Shown one piece after another: positions 1 to 10,589 of a stretch of 64,000 nt of DNA. Source of the stretch: Schistosoma haematobium (Eukaryota > Platyhelminthes > Trematoda > Strigeidida > Schistosomatidae); the NCBI RefSeq assembly GCF_000699445.3, contig NC_067201.1, positions 20,005,001 to 20,069,000 of the forward strand, written 5' to 3'. Made by a program: the position numbers and the translations under genes. The notes beneath the pieces were generated by a model. It was not told the origin of the DNA, ran no database searches, and saw nothing but the letters and a program-made list of their open reading frames with translations. Numbering within the stretch: position 1 is the stretch's first letter; every line of letters starts with the position of its first letter.

Positions 1-80
1 GGCATTAGTTGTATACGCGTGGTTATGTGAGAGCATTTCGAGAGGGAGAGCTAGCTCTCCCTACCCTCAGCCTTGTAGAA
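1..80 (+). repeat. Unclassified GC-richer repeat with 20-bp palindrome (copy 1)
   Basis: Matches, in inverted orientation, the sequence around 2090-2175. Includes a perfect 20-bp palindrome at 43-62 centred on AGCTAGCT. The element continues beyond the left edge. Confidence 0.6.
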
Positions 81-831
81 AAGCAAATCTTGTGACAACA
101 AATTCTCTAGTGATACTAATTTTCAATTCTATTCATTTCCTATGCATAATATTTCATTTTAGGTCACCTGGGATAATTTGACTTATTTATATTTCCAATG
201 ATAAAACTCTAGGCTTAGTCACTAAAACTACCTGATTCATCAACAAATTACAAAGGTTAAATCCATTAGGAAATATTCAATCTTTATGATTGTTCAACTA
301 TTATACTTATGATAAATGACAAACAACATATACCTTATTTTGCACTTAAATGCATTCTGAACCCAAATTAACCAAAAACATGATCATTCACTGAAATGGA
401 TATTCACTAACAATTGAATAACTAAACTCATTATAAGTACCTAAGTGTTTATTACAATAAATGATACTAGTTGTTTGACCACCTTTAGTTCACTTTGTTG
501 TTTAATCTTAGCTACCATAGAGTAAAGTTAATATCTAAACAATTACTAAGCCTGTCTATGTTATATTCCTTAGAGAAAACTATATTTTCATTATAACATC
601 ATAGAAGAGAAGAATTAAAAAGAATATAGTCATAAATGTCGACTAACCTGTCTTTAGATGGATTGTATTCTATAGAATAAACATTAAACATTGTAATTTT
701 TAGAGAATTATGGAACTAAATGAATGAGGTTAAAAATGTTTCATAATGGAATATTAATATTGGAATCTATTTTAGTTACTATGTGAAATTATTACTCATT
801 ATGTAAAAACATTTTATTGATATACATTCCA
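81..831. other. AT-rich spacer, no feature seen
   Basis: No ORF or repeat recognised. Confidence 0.5.
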
Positions 832-1307
832 TTGGTGTTGTTTTAGGACTGTAATTGATCAATCTCTCTCTCTCTTGTTGGAAGATATGCGAATTGTACA
901 GATTGCTTCTATATTGCCCTAATTCACAAGCATCTTAAGCAAAGATGGATAATGGCTAGAAATAGAATCCAGAATGCGCGTTTCGTCCTATTTGGAACTC
1001 GTCACCTTCATGTACCTGCATTACAGAGTTGATGTTCACTCTACGACTCTAATCCAGTATTCTTCTCTTCAAACTCCATCGCATTATCCACTTAGATACT
1101 GAGTCCTGATAGCCACTTGTTTGTGTATTGGGGTGAAGTTTAAATTCACTTGAAATTATTTTCTTGAATCTTCCGATTGATGTTTATGACTGCGATTGAT
1201 CAGTCTGTTGTTGGCGCATGTTGGCATCATATGCGGAATACCTCGATATTGTTTTAATTTAAAAGCATTCTAAGCAAAGATAGATAATGGCTAGTAGAGG
1301 AATTCAG
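832..1307 (-). repeat. Family A ribozyme SINE (Smα-like), tandem dimer
   Basis: Two partial units on - with a 335-bp period (GGAATTCAG at 1299-1307 repeats as AGAATCCAG at 964-972). The left unit has a tRNA-like B-box relic and a hammerhead relic at about 964-1018 with C3 changed to G. Homology on the right stops at 1307, exactly the predicted cleavage position. Confidence 0.8.
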
Positions 1308-1490
1308 TAATGTGGCTATCAGAACTCAGTAGCTAAGTGGATGATGCAATGGCGTTTGAAGCAGACAATATTAGGTTTGTGTAGCAGAGTCAACATCAAC
1401 TCTGAGATTCAGTTACATCCAGCTGACGAGCCCCAAATACGACGAAACACGTGCCTTGAATTCCACTGCTATCTATCTCTGCTTATTTTC
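1308..1490 (+). repeat. Family A ribozyme SINE copy, + orientation
   Basis: Begins TGGCTATCAGAACTCAG, then an A-box-like TAGCTAAGTGG and a hammerhead at about 1412-1467 with the core CTGACGA and GAAA intact but a mispaired stem II. Directly abuts the - strand dimer to its left. Confidence 0.75.
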
Positions 1491-1734
1491 TTCACAAATA
1501 ACTTCACATAAAGATTCATTAAAATGGAATGAAATATATTGTTCCAGAGTATAAATTATCCAGCTAAAAATCAATCGAGAAGTCATACCATCTTCTCCAA
1601 AAATACTGTTGACTATAAAGTAGAATAACAAATAGAAAAATTAGTGACTATTTGTTCGTAAATGACTGTTATAATAAACAAGGCTCTTCTTATGTATGAC
1701 AACAATATTTAACATATTGATACAATTAGTCAAG

Positions 1735-1805
1735 TGTGGACTTTTGGGCGGTCTATGCTCCTCTACGAGGAGTAATAGGCGTAAGTAAGTGAGTAAGGAA
1801 TACAA
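1735..1805 (+). mobile_element. 3' tip of RTE-like (SR2-type) non-LTR element
   Basis: Matches the 3' end of the 38.7-41.9 kb element (GCTCCTC, AATAGGCG) and ends in TAAG-type repeats. Confidence 0.65.
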
Positions 1806-2089
1806 TTAGTCAAGATCATTGTTTTCTTGAAATCCATAGATGTACACGTATCCATTTAAGAATACAAAAAAGCTGTGTTTTATTACAGTTAAATGTAAAA
1901 TTGTTAGAGTTTCTATTGTTTTGTTTAAAACAATATCATAGATGACTGTAAGTAGGTGATGCATTCATTCTGATGATTATCATTATCGTTTTGATATTTG
2001 ACTAGGTGATGTTTCTATGACTACAATGAGCGAATTACTTAATCGATATTATATCATAAAAAATATTGTGAATTTCCGAATTCAATGCC

Positions 2090-2400
2090 TTGGTACGGTC
2101 GAAAGTGAGGAGAGTTAGCTCTCCCTCTCCAAATACTCCCACATGACCATGCGTATACAGCCAATGACAGAAAAGTCTTACTCATTGCCTTCTCACGACA
2201 TTACTGTTGTGTAGACGAAAAGAGAATGTACGGTGACTTAACCGAGTTGGCGGGTATGGTGGATCTACCTAAGGGAGTTGGATGTCCTTGATTCCAAACC
2301 AATGATGCACATGGATTCCAGGATCCTGAGGGAATAAATGGCGTACGAACCAATCGATGGTCACCGGCTACCATGAGACTGTAGCCCATACACACAACTC
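2090..2400 (-). repeat. Unclassified GC-richer repeat (copy 2, inverted)
   Basis: Reverse complement of the start of the window at 2090-2175, plus about 220 further bases of unusually high GC. No coding potential recognised; the 64-codon reading frame here is not convincing. Confidence 0.55.
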
Positions 2401-3006
2401 AAGTGACTTGTGAAGCGCATATGTATTCGGTGAGTCTTATATACCAATATTTATGTGTTCAAATAATGAATGAATAAATAGTAACACTCATTCACTTTCA
2501 TCCAAAATATGTGATCTTTTTGAATACATGTGCTTCTTGAGTATAATGAATATCACTATATCTGGATAATCACTATAAATGATAAGTATTCTACAACTTT
2601 CTGCTTTTCTTAAACTGTAGAGATGAAATTACAGTCTTTTTAATAACTTCTTCTATGGTTATGTTCCAGGGTACAACGTTAGTTTTCGATATAAAGGCTT
2701 TCAAATAACATCCAAGTAAACTGCTTACATTTATTGACAATCCCTAGAATATGAAAACAAACAGAATACATGAGATCATTTCAAATATACATTTCGGGAA
2801 ATTATTCTCTAAATCATTACTGATTCTTAACCCGTTCCACATATATAGTCTCTTTAAGATAACCAACAGAACTAGTTAACTATTTTAGGGGGAATTTTTG
2901 AATATAGATTCGTTCCATTTATCGATTTCTTTGAGGTTGACCTTACTAGATCTAACATATGAGTTAGAAGAAATCAATAATAAATAGTGATATCAACTAA
3001 TTATAT
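2401..3006. other. AT-rich spacer, no feature seen
   Basis: No ORF or repeat recognised. Confidence 0.5.
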
Positions 3007-3172
3007 TGGCTATCAAGGCTCAGTAACTAAGTGGATAACGTAATTACGTTTGAAGCGAACGATACTAGGTTGGAATCTCAGAGTGTACATCAACTCTGAG
3101 ATGTAGGTACATCCAGCTGATGAGTCTCAAATAAGACGAAATGCTTGTCCTGGATTCCACTGCTAAACCCTA
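3007..3172 (+). repeat. Family A ribozyme SINE copy
   Basis: tRNA-like head (A-box near TAACTAAGTGG, degenerate B-box near 3070) followed by the hammerhead at 3107-3158 and the conserved GGATTCCACTGCTA. Confidence 0.85.
3107..3158 (+). ncRNA. Hammerhead ribozyme, type I, core intact (family A)
   Basis: Stem I ATCCAG (3111-3116) pairs with CTGGAT (3150-3155). Core CTGATGA is 3117-3123. Stem II GTCT (3124-3127) pairs with AGAC (3134-3137). GAA is 3138-3140, followed by a short stem III and cleavage site GUC at 3147-3149. Cleavage is predicted between 3149 and 3150. Established: Smα repeats of schistosomes encode active hammerheads of this layout. Stem III is weak (A-U plus wobbles), so activity as a monomer may be low. 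Confidence 0.85.
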
Positions 3173-3609
3173 TCCATTGAATCATGTTATCGCTTTGTTA
3201 GAAATTGAGCAAAATCAAAAATCTGCATACATCTTAGAAATGCTCAATTCCTTATTGTTTATAATCAATGCCTGTTATTAATTGTGAAAAGTGTTTGATG
3301 ACCAAAGTTTCATCGTTTTTAATGAATCAAAAATCTCATAAGCAAAAAGGAAAAAAGAAGAAATCTACATTCAGAGCAATTTATGAGTAGGTTTTGACTA
3401 TAAAGGATAAATCAATTGAATTAGATAAACCGAACAAGATGTAGATTCAAAGTAGATTAGAATAAATAAATGGGCGAATGGGCATAGCATACGTAGATGG
3501 CTACTAGATTTATTATGCAAATCATAGTTGCTACTAATATCAAGATTATATGTCCTAGCTATATGCAATTGTTTTTCCTGGTAAACCTATGATTTCAATG
3601 TTGTGATTG

Positions 3610-3830
3610 AAGTTGTACATTAGCACCATTGGATGTCTACAGGTTCATCGGTCTAGTGCTTAGGCGCTCGCGTGCTAGAATGCTAGATCATGGGTTGGAA
3701 TCTCGATGGGGGATCGTGGATGAGCACTGCTGAAGAGTCCCGCACTAAGACGAAACAGCTGTTCAATGCTTTCAGGTTTTTCATAATGGTCTAGATTCAA
3801 TTGACTCATGAATTCAACAATTAAAATTTA
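3610..3830 (+). repeat. Family B ribozyme SINE copy
   Basis: tRNA-like head with A-box GGTCTAGTGCTTAGG and B-box-like GGTTGGAATCTC, then a hammerhead, then the 3' part TTTCAGG to GACTCATGAATTCAAC that defines this family. Confidence 0.85.
3724..3769 (+). ncRNA. Hammerhead ribozyme, type I, core intact (family B)
   Basis: Stem I GCACTG (3724-3729) pairs with CAATGC (3764-3769) with one mismatch. Core CTGAAGA is 3730-3736. Stem II begins GTC and closes with GAC (3 bp). GAA is 3752-3754. Stem III ACAGCTGT (3755-3762) is a self-complementary 4-bp helix. The cleavage triplet is GUU, predicted cut 3763/3764. Confidence 0.75.
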
Positions 3831-4439
3831 AGTTGACTTAACGTAAAAAATTTCTTTAATATGAAAAACTCACTTTCTTTAAGCGAGACTAGAAACGTTT
3901 CAATTCATAAAAACGTTACATTAGATAACAATAAACCCAATTGACAAATATAATTAATAAAATAGATTTATTCAACAATGAAGTCAGAATACTGAACATC
4001 TATAATGGAACAATAAAACGAAACTATGGAACCTTCTTCAATAGAGCATCAGTTATATATCACAATGCTAAAGATTATTCAGCGTTTTGCTACAGAAATC
4101 AATGACAAACAATACTAAACAGCTAGCAAGACAAATCATTCTACATATATAGACATTGATGATCTAGACAATCAAATGAATTTCATGTCTATTATTACTT
4201 ACGACTTTCAACCTCAACGGTACTTATATGTGCTGAGATCGAACAAAAACATCAAATTGACTTATTGTCAAGATAAAACTCATAAATAACAAAATAGTTG
4301 TAATTTTTCAATCCAATGATCAAGTCAGTCAAGATCATTCACTATTATTACACATATTTTATGCATCAGTTTCAATTTCGTCCCGTTAGCATGAACAATA
4401 AACATAGACTGATAATCATAATCAGGAATACAGTGCTTA

Positions 4440-4645
4440 CTTACTTACTTACGATTGTTACTCCTCGTGCAGGAGCATAGGCCACACACTAGTACTCGCT
4501 ATCCAACCTTGTCTTGGGCAATTCTTTCTAGTCGTTATTCATCTTTTTCATATCTACTTCTATTTCCCGACGTAATATGTTCTTTGGCTTTTCTCTTTTC
4601 CGCTTCCCTTCAGAATTCCAAGTTAGGGCTTGCCTAGTAATGCAG
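4440..4645 (-). mobile_element. RTE-like (SR2-type) element, 3' end fragment
   Basis: Closely matches 38741-38910 (GATTTCCCGACGTAAT-like, CTCTTTTCCGCTTCCCTTCAG). Ends in TTAC repeats, the tail of this family read on -. Confidence 0.85.
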
Positions 4646-4824
4646 TTTGACGATTTGCAGTACAACACATATTAACACAACTATTTATTGAATAATACCT
4701 TTTGTAAGTTATATGTACAATGTGCTGAGTCGATAGTTCGAACAACAATTTAGTTTAATTACCATTCAACTATAATGTGAACAAGTTATCATTCATAAAC
4801 CATATCGTTAACACTGGTAGTTAA

Positions 4825-5045
4825 AAAATGAATGAGTCGTCACAAGGCAAGCCCTCACATGGAATCCTCAAGGTCAACGGAGAAGAGGAAGATCAAAGAA
4901 CACATTACACCGAGAAATGGAGACAGACATGAGAAGAATGAACAACAATTGGATAGAACTAGAAGGGAAGGCCCAGATCAGAGTGGGCTGAAGAATGCGA
5001 GTCGATGGCCTATACTCCATTGGGAGTAACAGGCTTAAATAAGTA
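4825..5045 (+). mobile_element. RTE-like (SR2-type) element, 3' end fragment
   Basis: Same 3' terminal region in + orientation: codes [15 protein letters not shown], the degenerate end of the reverse transcriptase ORF, and ends in AAGTAAGTA. Confidence 0.85.
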
Positions 5046-5325
5046 AGTATTATTTAGTTGGAATAAATTCGTGATCAAATCTGAAAGATACGGTAGATGA
5101 TTCAATATGGAAATTCGCTGATATGATATCTTGGTACCGCTTAGTTACAACGTTCAATTATGTTGATGAAATTAGTCTCATATATCTAATTTTCACAATA
5201 ACTTACGATTTTCATTCGTTTTAGCTAGAAATCGAAATTGAAATGTTGTTAAGTAAAATAATAAACAATAACAGGGTCAATCAATTTTAAGTGATTCATA
5301 ATGGAAAATTACCAATAAATTTGTA

Positions 5326-5361
5326 TTCACTTGGTATTAGTTACTTGAATCTTCCCATAGA
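5326..5361 (-). repeat. Family A SINE 3' tail, inverted
   Basis: About 36 bp matching the 3' terminus shared by the - copies at 12866, 16083 and 19298 (TTCACTTGGTATTA). Joined head-on to the + dimer that follows. Confidence 0.6.
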
Positions 5362-5735
5362 TGTTGATTCCACTGTTAGCCACTATCCATCTTTGCTTAG
5401 GATGCTTTTGAATTAAAACAATATCGAGGTATTCCGCATATGATGCCAACATATGCCAACAACAGACTGATCAATTACAGTTCTAAATATCAATCGAAAG
5501 ATTCAAGTAAATAATTTCAAGTGAATTTAAACTTCACCCCAATACACAAACAAGTGGCTATCAAGACTCAGTAGCTAAGTGAAATACACGATGGCGTTTG
5601 AAGTAAACAATACTGGGTTACAGTCATAGAGTGGATATCAACTCTGAGATGTAGGTACATGAAGGTGACGAGTCCCAAATAGGACGAAACGTGTGTCATG
5701 TATTCCACTGCTAGTCACTATCCATTTTTGCATAT
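5362..5735 (+). repeat. Family A ribozyme SINE, tandem dimer
   Basis: GATTCCACTGTTAGCCACTA at 5366 recurs as TATTCCACTGCTAGTCACTA at 5701, a 335-bp period. The first unit begins within a few bases of the hammerhead cleavage point. The second has the full head and a hammerhead at about 5657-5706 with perfect stem II (GTCC/GGAC) but core C3 changed to G, which should disable it. Confidence 0.8.
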
Positions 5736-5954
5736 AATAAATTTGTAGTCTATTTGCTGTTTTATGTCTAAATTCTGTTAGGTAAAGCAAACGAAATGTT
5801 TCTATTTAAATAAAAACTGAAGCAACCCAATTTTTCTATTGATTTCGATTATCATTTTTGTGAGAGGGAATAAGTTGATCAACAACAGACTGTGTAAACA
5901 GTTTCATGAACAGGATGATAATAACTTCGTACAACGCATTCCCAATAATTTCAG

Positions 5955-6112
5955 TAGTTGAGATCATGAATCAATTAAAGCTAGACCATCATGAAAAACC
6001 TGTAAACACTAGACGGCCGTTTCGTCCTATTGTGAGACTCCTCTTGACAGTATGCATCCACGATCCCACCTCGCAAGATTCGAACCTAGGACCTATCGGT
6101 CTCCAATAGTTA
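5955..6112 (-). repeat. Family B SINE, truncated
   Basis: Carries the B-box (GATTCGAACC on +) and GACGGCCGTTTCGTCC. The ribozyme core is replaced by the longer variant GTCAAGAGGA, so it is not a functional hammerhead. Confidence 0.75.
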
Positions 6113-7544
6113 TTCATAATTATATGTTAATTTTGATAAGACTTCCAACTCATGAATAGGTCGACTAGGCTTCACTATCAATGATACTGGTTGTAAAGTC
6201 TATTAGTTTGTTGAAAACACACAGAACTAATGTATACTATATTGTGATAATGCTTTAAAAATGAGAACGGGTACTACTAGAAGCTGTATTCGGCTTTTAT
6301 CAATTCATTACAGTTATCTAATTATTAATCATGATAAATGTTGCTCACTAGACTGAATAATTAAGCATTATGATTCATTATGTTGGTTGATGTCCGGTGG
6401 TCTCATTTTCACTAATCAATCTGTTGAATAAAATATACTTACGGTCGCTGTCTGAAGATCCAAACATGGAAGTAACTGAAAGGTGAAAGTAAAATAATGA
6501 TATACAGTTAATAAATAAAGAAACCTAATGATTACACCTCAGAGTGCGCAACTTTTTGGGGGTGGAATGAAACAGTCAAATGGTCAGTATTTGTATCCAT
6601 TAACATTGATTGCCTTCATCTGTCAAATTACAGCAAAGCTAATCTAATAATCTGTATGAAATCTATAACGAATGTGATACTTTGAGCAAACATTTAGATA
6701 TTTCAGTTCTAATATGTTGGTGGTAATGATGATGGTCTACAGTATTATGATACAAATATGCAGGTTTTCTCGAAATACAACTGGTTTATGCTGTAGCCAC
6801 TGACTTAGTAATATCATGATCAGACCTCGATATCTGTGTAGAAGAGATGTGTAATTTAATAAGGCTGAAGGCTTAAAGCAACCTCAAATGATGACATACG
6901 ACGTTTTTCTGAATTCAAAATAGGTTACTGAAGACTTCAATTCAGCTATCAATTCAAGAAGTTGAATCATTCCATCCACTTGATAATAGTCTGCCATGTT
7001 TGTATAGAAATGTGCTGTATCTATGGTACATTTTACGTGTAATCAATCCATCTATGAAATATTCTTCAACATTTCATTCTTAAGTAATTCTTCAGATTAC
7101 ACGTTTAAGCTAGAAATTCCCCTTATGATTCAATGATATTCAACAACTTGGAAGCTTTCTTGAACATTTGGACTATTTGTTCTTGCAATCTAGATACTTC
7201 AACAAGTTATCGATTGTTGTTTGTTTTATTACATCATTATGTCTATTAATCGGATAACCTATTCAAGTCCGCTTCTGAGAAGTATACAAACTTTTGTTGT
7301 ACAAGTTACAAACGGTGCAATCAGAGATATCGTCCTGGCATTATGCACTGAAAACAATATACATTATTCAGATGTCGATTGATTGAACTACTAACTTCTA
7401 ATTGGTGATCACTCAATATTTATCGTCAGGATCGATCAACAAGTAAGAAACGAAAACTTGTTAAAATACTTCATGATGATGTGAGGTTATTCTATGAAAC
7501 TGACATATAGTGTTCAAATTATGTTTAATTATCTTAACGAATTT
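6113..7544. other. AT-rich spacer, no feature seen
   Basis: About 1.4 kb without a convincing ORF, RNA gene or recognised repeat. Confidence 0.5.
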
Positions 7545-7750
7545 CAATTCACTTGTATCTTCCCATTGATGTTTAGGATTGCAATTGATCAGTCTCTCTC
7601 TTATTGGCTCATGTACATCCTGTATGGATTGCATCGATATAGCCTCAAATCACAAACACTCTAAGCAAAGATGGATAATAGCTAGAAGTGGAGTCCAGGC
7701 CGCGCGTTTCGTCTTATTTAGGACTCGTCAGCTGGAGTTCGGAGTAAACC
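7545..7750 (-). repeat. Family A ribozyme SINE, left arm of inverted pair
   Basis: Tail and hammerhead on - (about 7690-7735). CTGACGA and GAAA are intact; stem II is 3 bp; the cleavage triplet has lost its U. Confidence 0.75.
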
Positions 7751-8006
7751 TCAGCTCTGCGACACAGGTACACCCAGCTGACGAGTCCCGAATAGTAAGA
7801 AATGCGCCTTCTGCATTCCACTACTAGCCACTATCCATCTTTACTTATAAAGCTTGTGACTTAAGGCTATATCGAGGTAATTCACAAAGGACGCACATAC
7901 TCCAATAATGAATCGATCAGTTGCAATCTTAAATATCATTGGAGTGATTCAAACAATCAATACAAAGATGAATTAAACTTCACCCTCATTGCACAAATAA
8001 GTGTCT
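7751..8006 (+). repeat. Family A ribozyme SINE, right arm of inverted pair
   Basis: Hammerhead at about 7768-7818 (CTGACGA intact, stem II broken) and the full tail, ending AATTAAACTTCACCC. Mirrors the left arm over roughly 200 bp. Confidence 0.75.
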
Positions 8007-8299
8007 AAGATATTCATACAGAGTTTTAAGATATTTTGGTAGACTTTTTAATGAACATTCACTTACATTTATGCCACATACCTGAAACAAAAGAACACTG
8101 TTTATTACTAAGCATCTAGATATTTACTTATCTCATTTAGTAAATTCTTTACATGAATTTCAGTTTATAATTGAAGAAACTCATTAGCTAAATATGTTAG
8201 TTGGAAAAGTCTTAATGTTTAACTAAACTGTTGGAAAGTATTACGTTTAACACAATATACTTATTACTATTCATTTATAATCACAGAAGGATTTTTTTG

Positions 8300-8540
8300 G
8301 ATATTGTAGTAATTTAATAGTTGAATTCATGAGTCAATTGAAGCTAGACCACTATGGAAAACCTGGAAGCACCGGACTGCCGTTTTATCCTAGTATGGAA
8401 CTCAACGATCCCGCTTAGTGAACTTCCAACCCAGGACCAATTGGTCTCGCGTGTGAACGCTAAATCTCTATACCACTGAACTTGGAGGCATTCAATGGTG
8501 TTAATGTATAGCTTCAACTAATCCACGAAGTTGCTCCACC
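8300..8540 (-). repeat. Family B SINE, degenerate
   Basis: Recognised by GACCACTATGGAAAACCTGG and GGTCTCGCGTGTGAACGC; the ribozyme region is partly deleted. Confidence 0.75.
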
Positions 8541-9357
8541 GTCCAAAATATACTTATTACTGTTCATTTAATTTGACTTCTATAAATAGACATGACTGAC
8601 TTGAATCTCATTAGGATGAAAAACAATATTTGCGAATTTCATTGAGATAAATAATTTCAAGTAGCAGATATGAAAAATCTATACAGGGTTTTAACAATAG
8701 AGTTCAATGATCGTTTATTGTTATCAAATAATAAGCAATACTGCTTCAAATATTACACTAGACATATACTGATGCAGATTGGGTAGATTAGTTATCACAA
8801 TAAATGTGTAAATAGTATTTTTCATTGACTGAACTCAGTTAGGGTGTTATTAAAAGTCAGATAGCATTAGGGATTTGTCACCTGTCAGTATAGAGCTCAA
8901 CGCTAGTGAACCCTCTTACTCTCTTAAGGGATGTAAACTATGATCTTCAGCTCTCACAAAGTCCGTTCATCCATTGAACCACTAGGTTTGAATTTAATGG
9001 TACATATTCCTAACTTCAGCGAACTTGGAGGATAAAAGAACGATCTTCGGATGTCACTAATTGAAGCTAGAACATTTTGATAAGTTTATGAGGTCAGAAT
9101 TAAAGCACTATTCACTATTGGCATTGGATTTGCAAATATGTACCGTTAGATCCTAACCTATCGGTCTAATAGTTAAGCGGTCGTCGCAAAAACTAAAAAT
9201 TCAGAATTAGCAATAAAATTGTATGAACTCAGAGTAGCAAGGGTTTCTGTTTTTGTCTTTTTAAAGACTTATACTGGTAGCAGATATTTTTAGAGGTTAA
9301 AACTGCTAGATTTCCTATGTTACCGGTAAACAAATACTGTACTCACTTAATTCATCT
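8541..9357. other. AT-rich spacer, no firm feature
   Basis: Possible decayed tRNA-like traces near 8880-9190 (CTATCGGTCTAATAGTTAAGCGG), too diverged to assign. Confidence 0.4.
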
Positions 9358-9540
9358 TTACACTAATTATTTGCATCTACCCAGTGATGTTTAGGAGTGA
9401 GAATGATCAGTCTGTTGTTTGAATATGTTCATCCTGTACGGATTACCACGATATTGCCTTAAGTCACAAACATTATTAGCAAAGATGGATAGTGGCTAGC
9501 AGTAGAATCTAGGACGCGTGTTTCGTCCTAGTTTGTACCC
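9358..9540 (-). repeat. Family A ribozyme SINE, left arm of inverted pair
   Basis: Tail plus ribozyme region; on - the core reads CTGATGG (A9 to G), so it is probably inactive. The copy stops at the start of the ribozyme. Confidence 0.7.
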
Positions 9541-9890
9541 ATCAGCTATTTATAATGTTTCTGACTTAAGGCAATATTGTAGCATTACGTACAATATACA
9601 CATACTTCAATAACAGACTAATCAATTAAAGTCCTAAGTATTATTGGGAAGATGCAAAAAATCAATACAAAAATGAATTAAACTTCACCCCGTTGCACAT
9701 GCTAGTGACTATCTAGACTCGGTAGCTTAGTGGACTACGTGATGGGATTAGAAGCAAACGGTACTGGGTTCGAGTCCTGGAGTGAACATCAACTCGAATG
9801 TACATACATCAAGCTAGCGAGTCCCAAATGGGGCGAAACACCTATCCTGGATTCTACTGCTACCCACAATCTGTCACTGCTTCACAAAAT
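9541..9890 (+). repeat. Family A ribozyme SINE, right arm of inverted pair
   Basis: Tail, then a complete head with A-box TAGCTTAGTGG and an intact B-box GGTTCGAGTCC, then a hammerhead relic (core CTAGCGA, G5A6 swapped) at about 9806-9858. Confidence 0.75.
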
Positions 9891-10589
9891 AAATAACACA
9901 CCAGTGGTGCAAAAACGGTGCTCATTTTAATAAAATATATATTTGGCAAAACTGTAGACGAAGGAAAATCGGTGGTTTTACTTGTTGAAGCACTTTCAAT
10001 ATTCTACATAGACTTTCTAAATATCTCAACGAAAACAATTAAACTATTTAAAAAAATGGTTTTGGAAAGTATAAATCACAATTCATGTCAACTGCATAAC
10101 AAGACGTTCATTGACCATAGAAACTAACCATTAATATGAAGATGTTTGTTTTAAACAAAACTATTATTGTCTTATTATATGTGACAACGGTTCGTCTATC
10201 CACCTTGTCTGAACTTCTTTAAGATAATCATTACCCATATAATGATATACAATGACACTTCTATCTGAAGTTTGTGCTGATGATGTCGTTCAGAAGAACG
10301 ATGAAAGCTCCACGACCCAATCATCTAGCTCAGAGAACAAAACTCCATCACAATGACTAGTCTATACTTGGTGCCCAATTTTTGTCGAACTATTTGTTCT
10401 AATCTTGATGAATATTTGTATATTATTAAACCATAAAGATCTTTTAGTGTATATATTCATTTAATCTAATAAATTTATGCTTATTAACTAACAAAGTTAA
10501 CTCACGCTTAAAAAATGATTCTATCATAATATTGGTCAAAACATTAACCTCAATTAACTTGTTTAAATGAAATTTTTAAAAAAATTATT
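9891..10589. repeat. AT-rich spacer with one copy of repeat K
   Basis: 10256-10368 is a diverged direct copy of 13707-13802 (TGAAGTTTGTGCTGATGAT). Nothing else recognised in the interval. Confidence 0.5.

Noticed and set aside
9715..9790. Possible functional tRNA gene (A- and B-boxes present)
   Set aside because: No cloverleaf with paired acceptor ends could be drawn; it is the head of a SINE.
9730..9930. 66-codon + frame
   Set aside because: Lies wholly within the tRNA-like and ribozyme part of a SINE.
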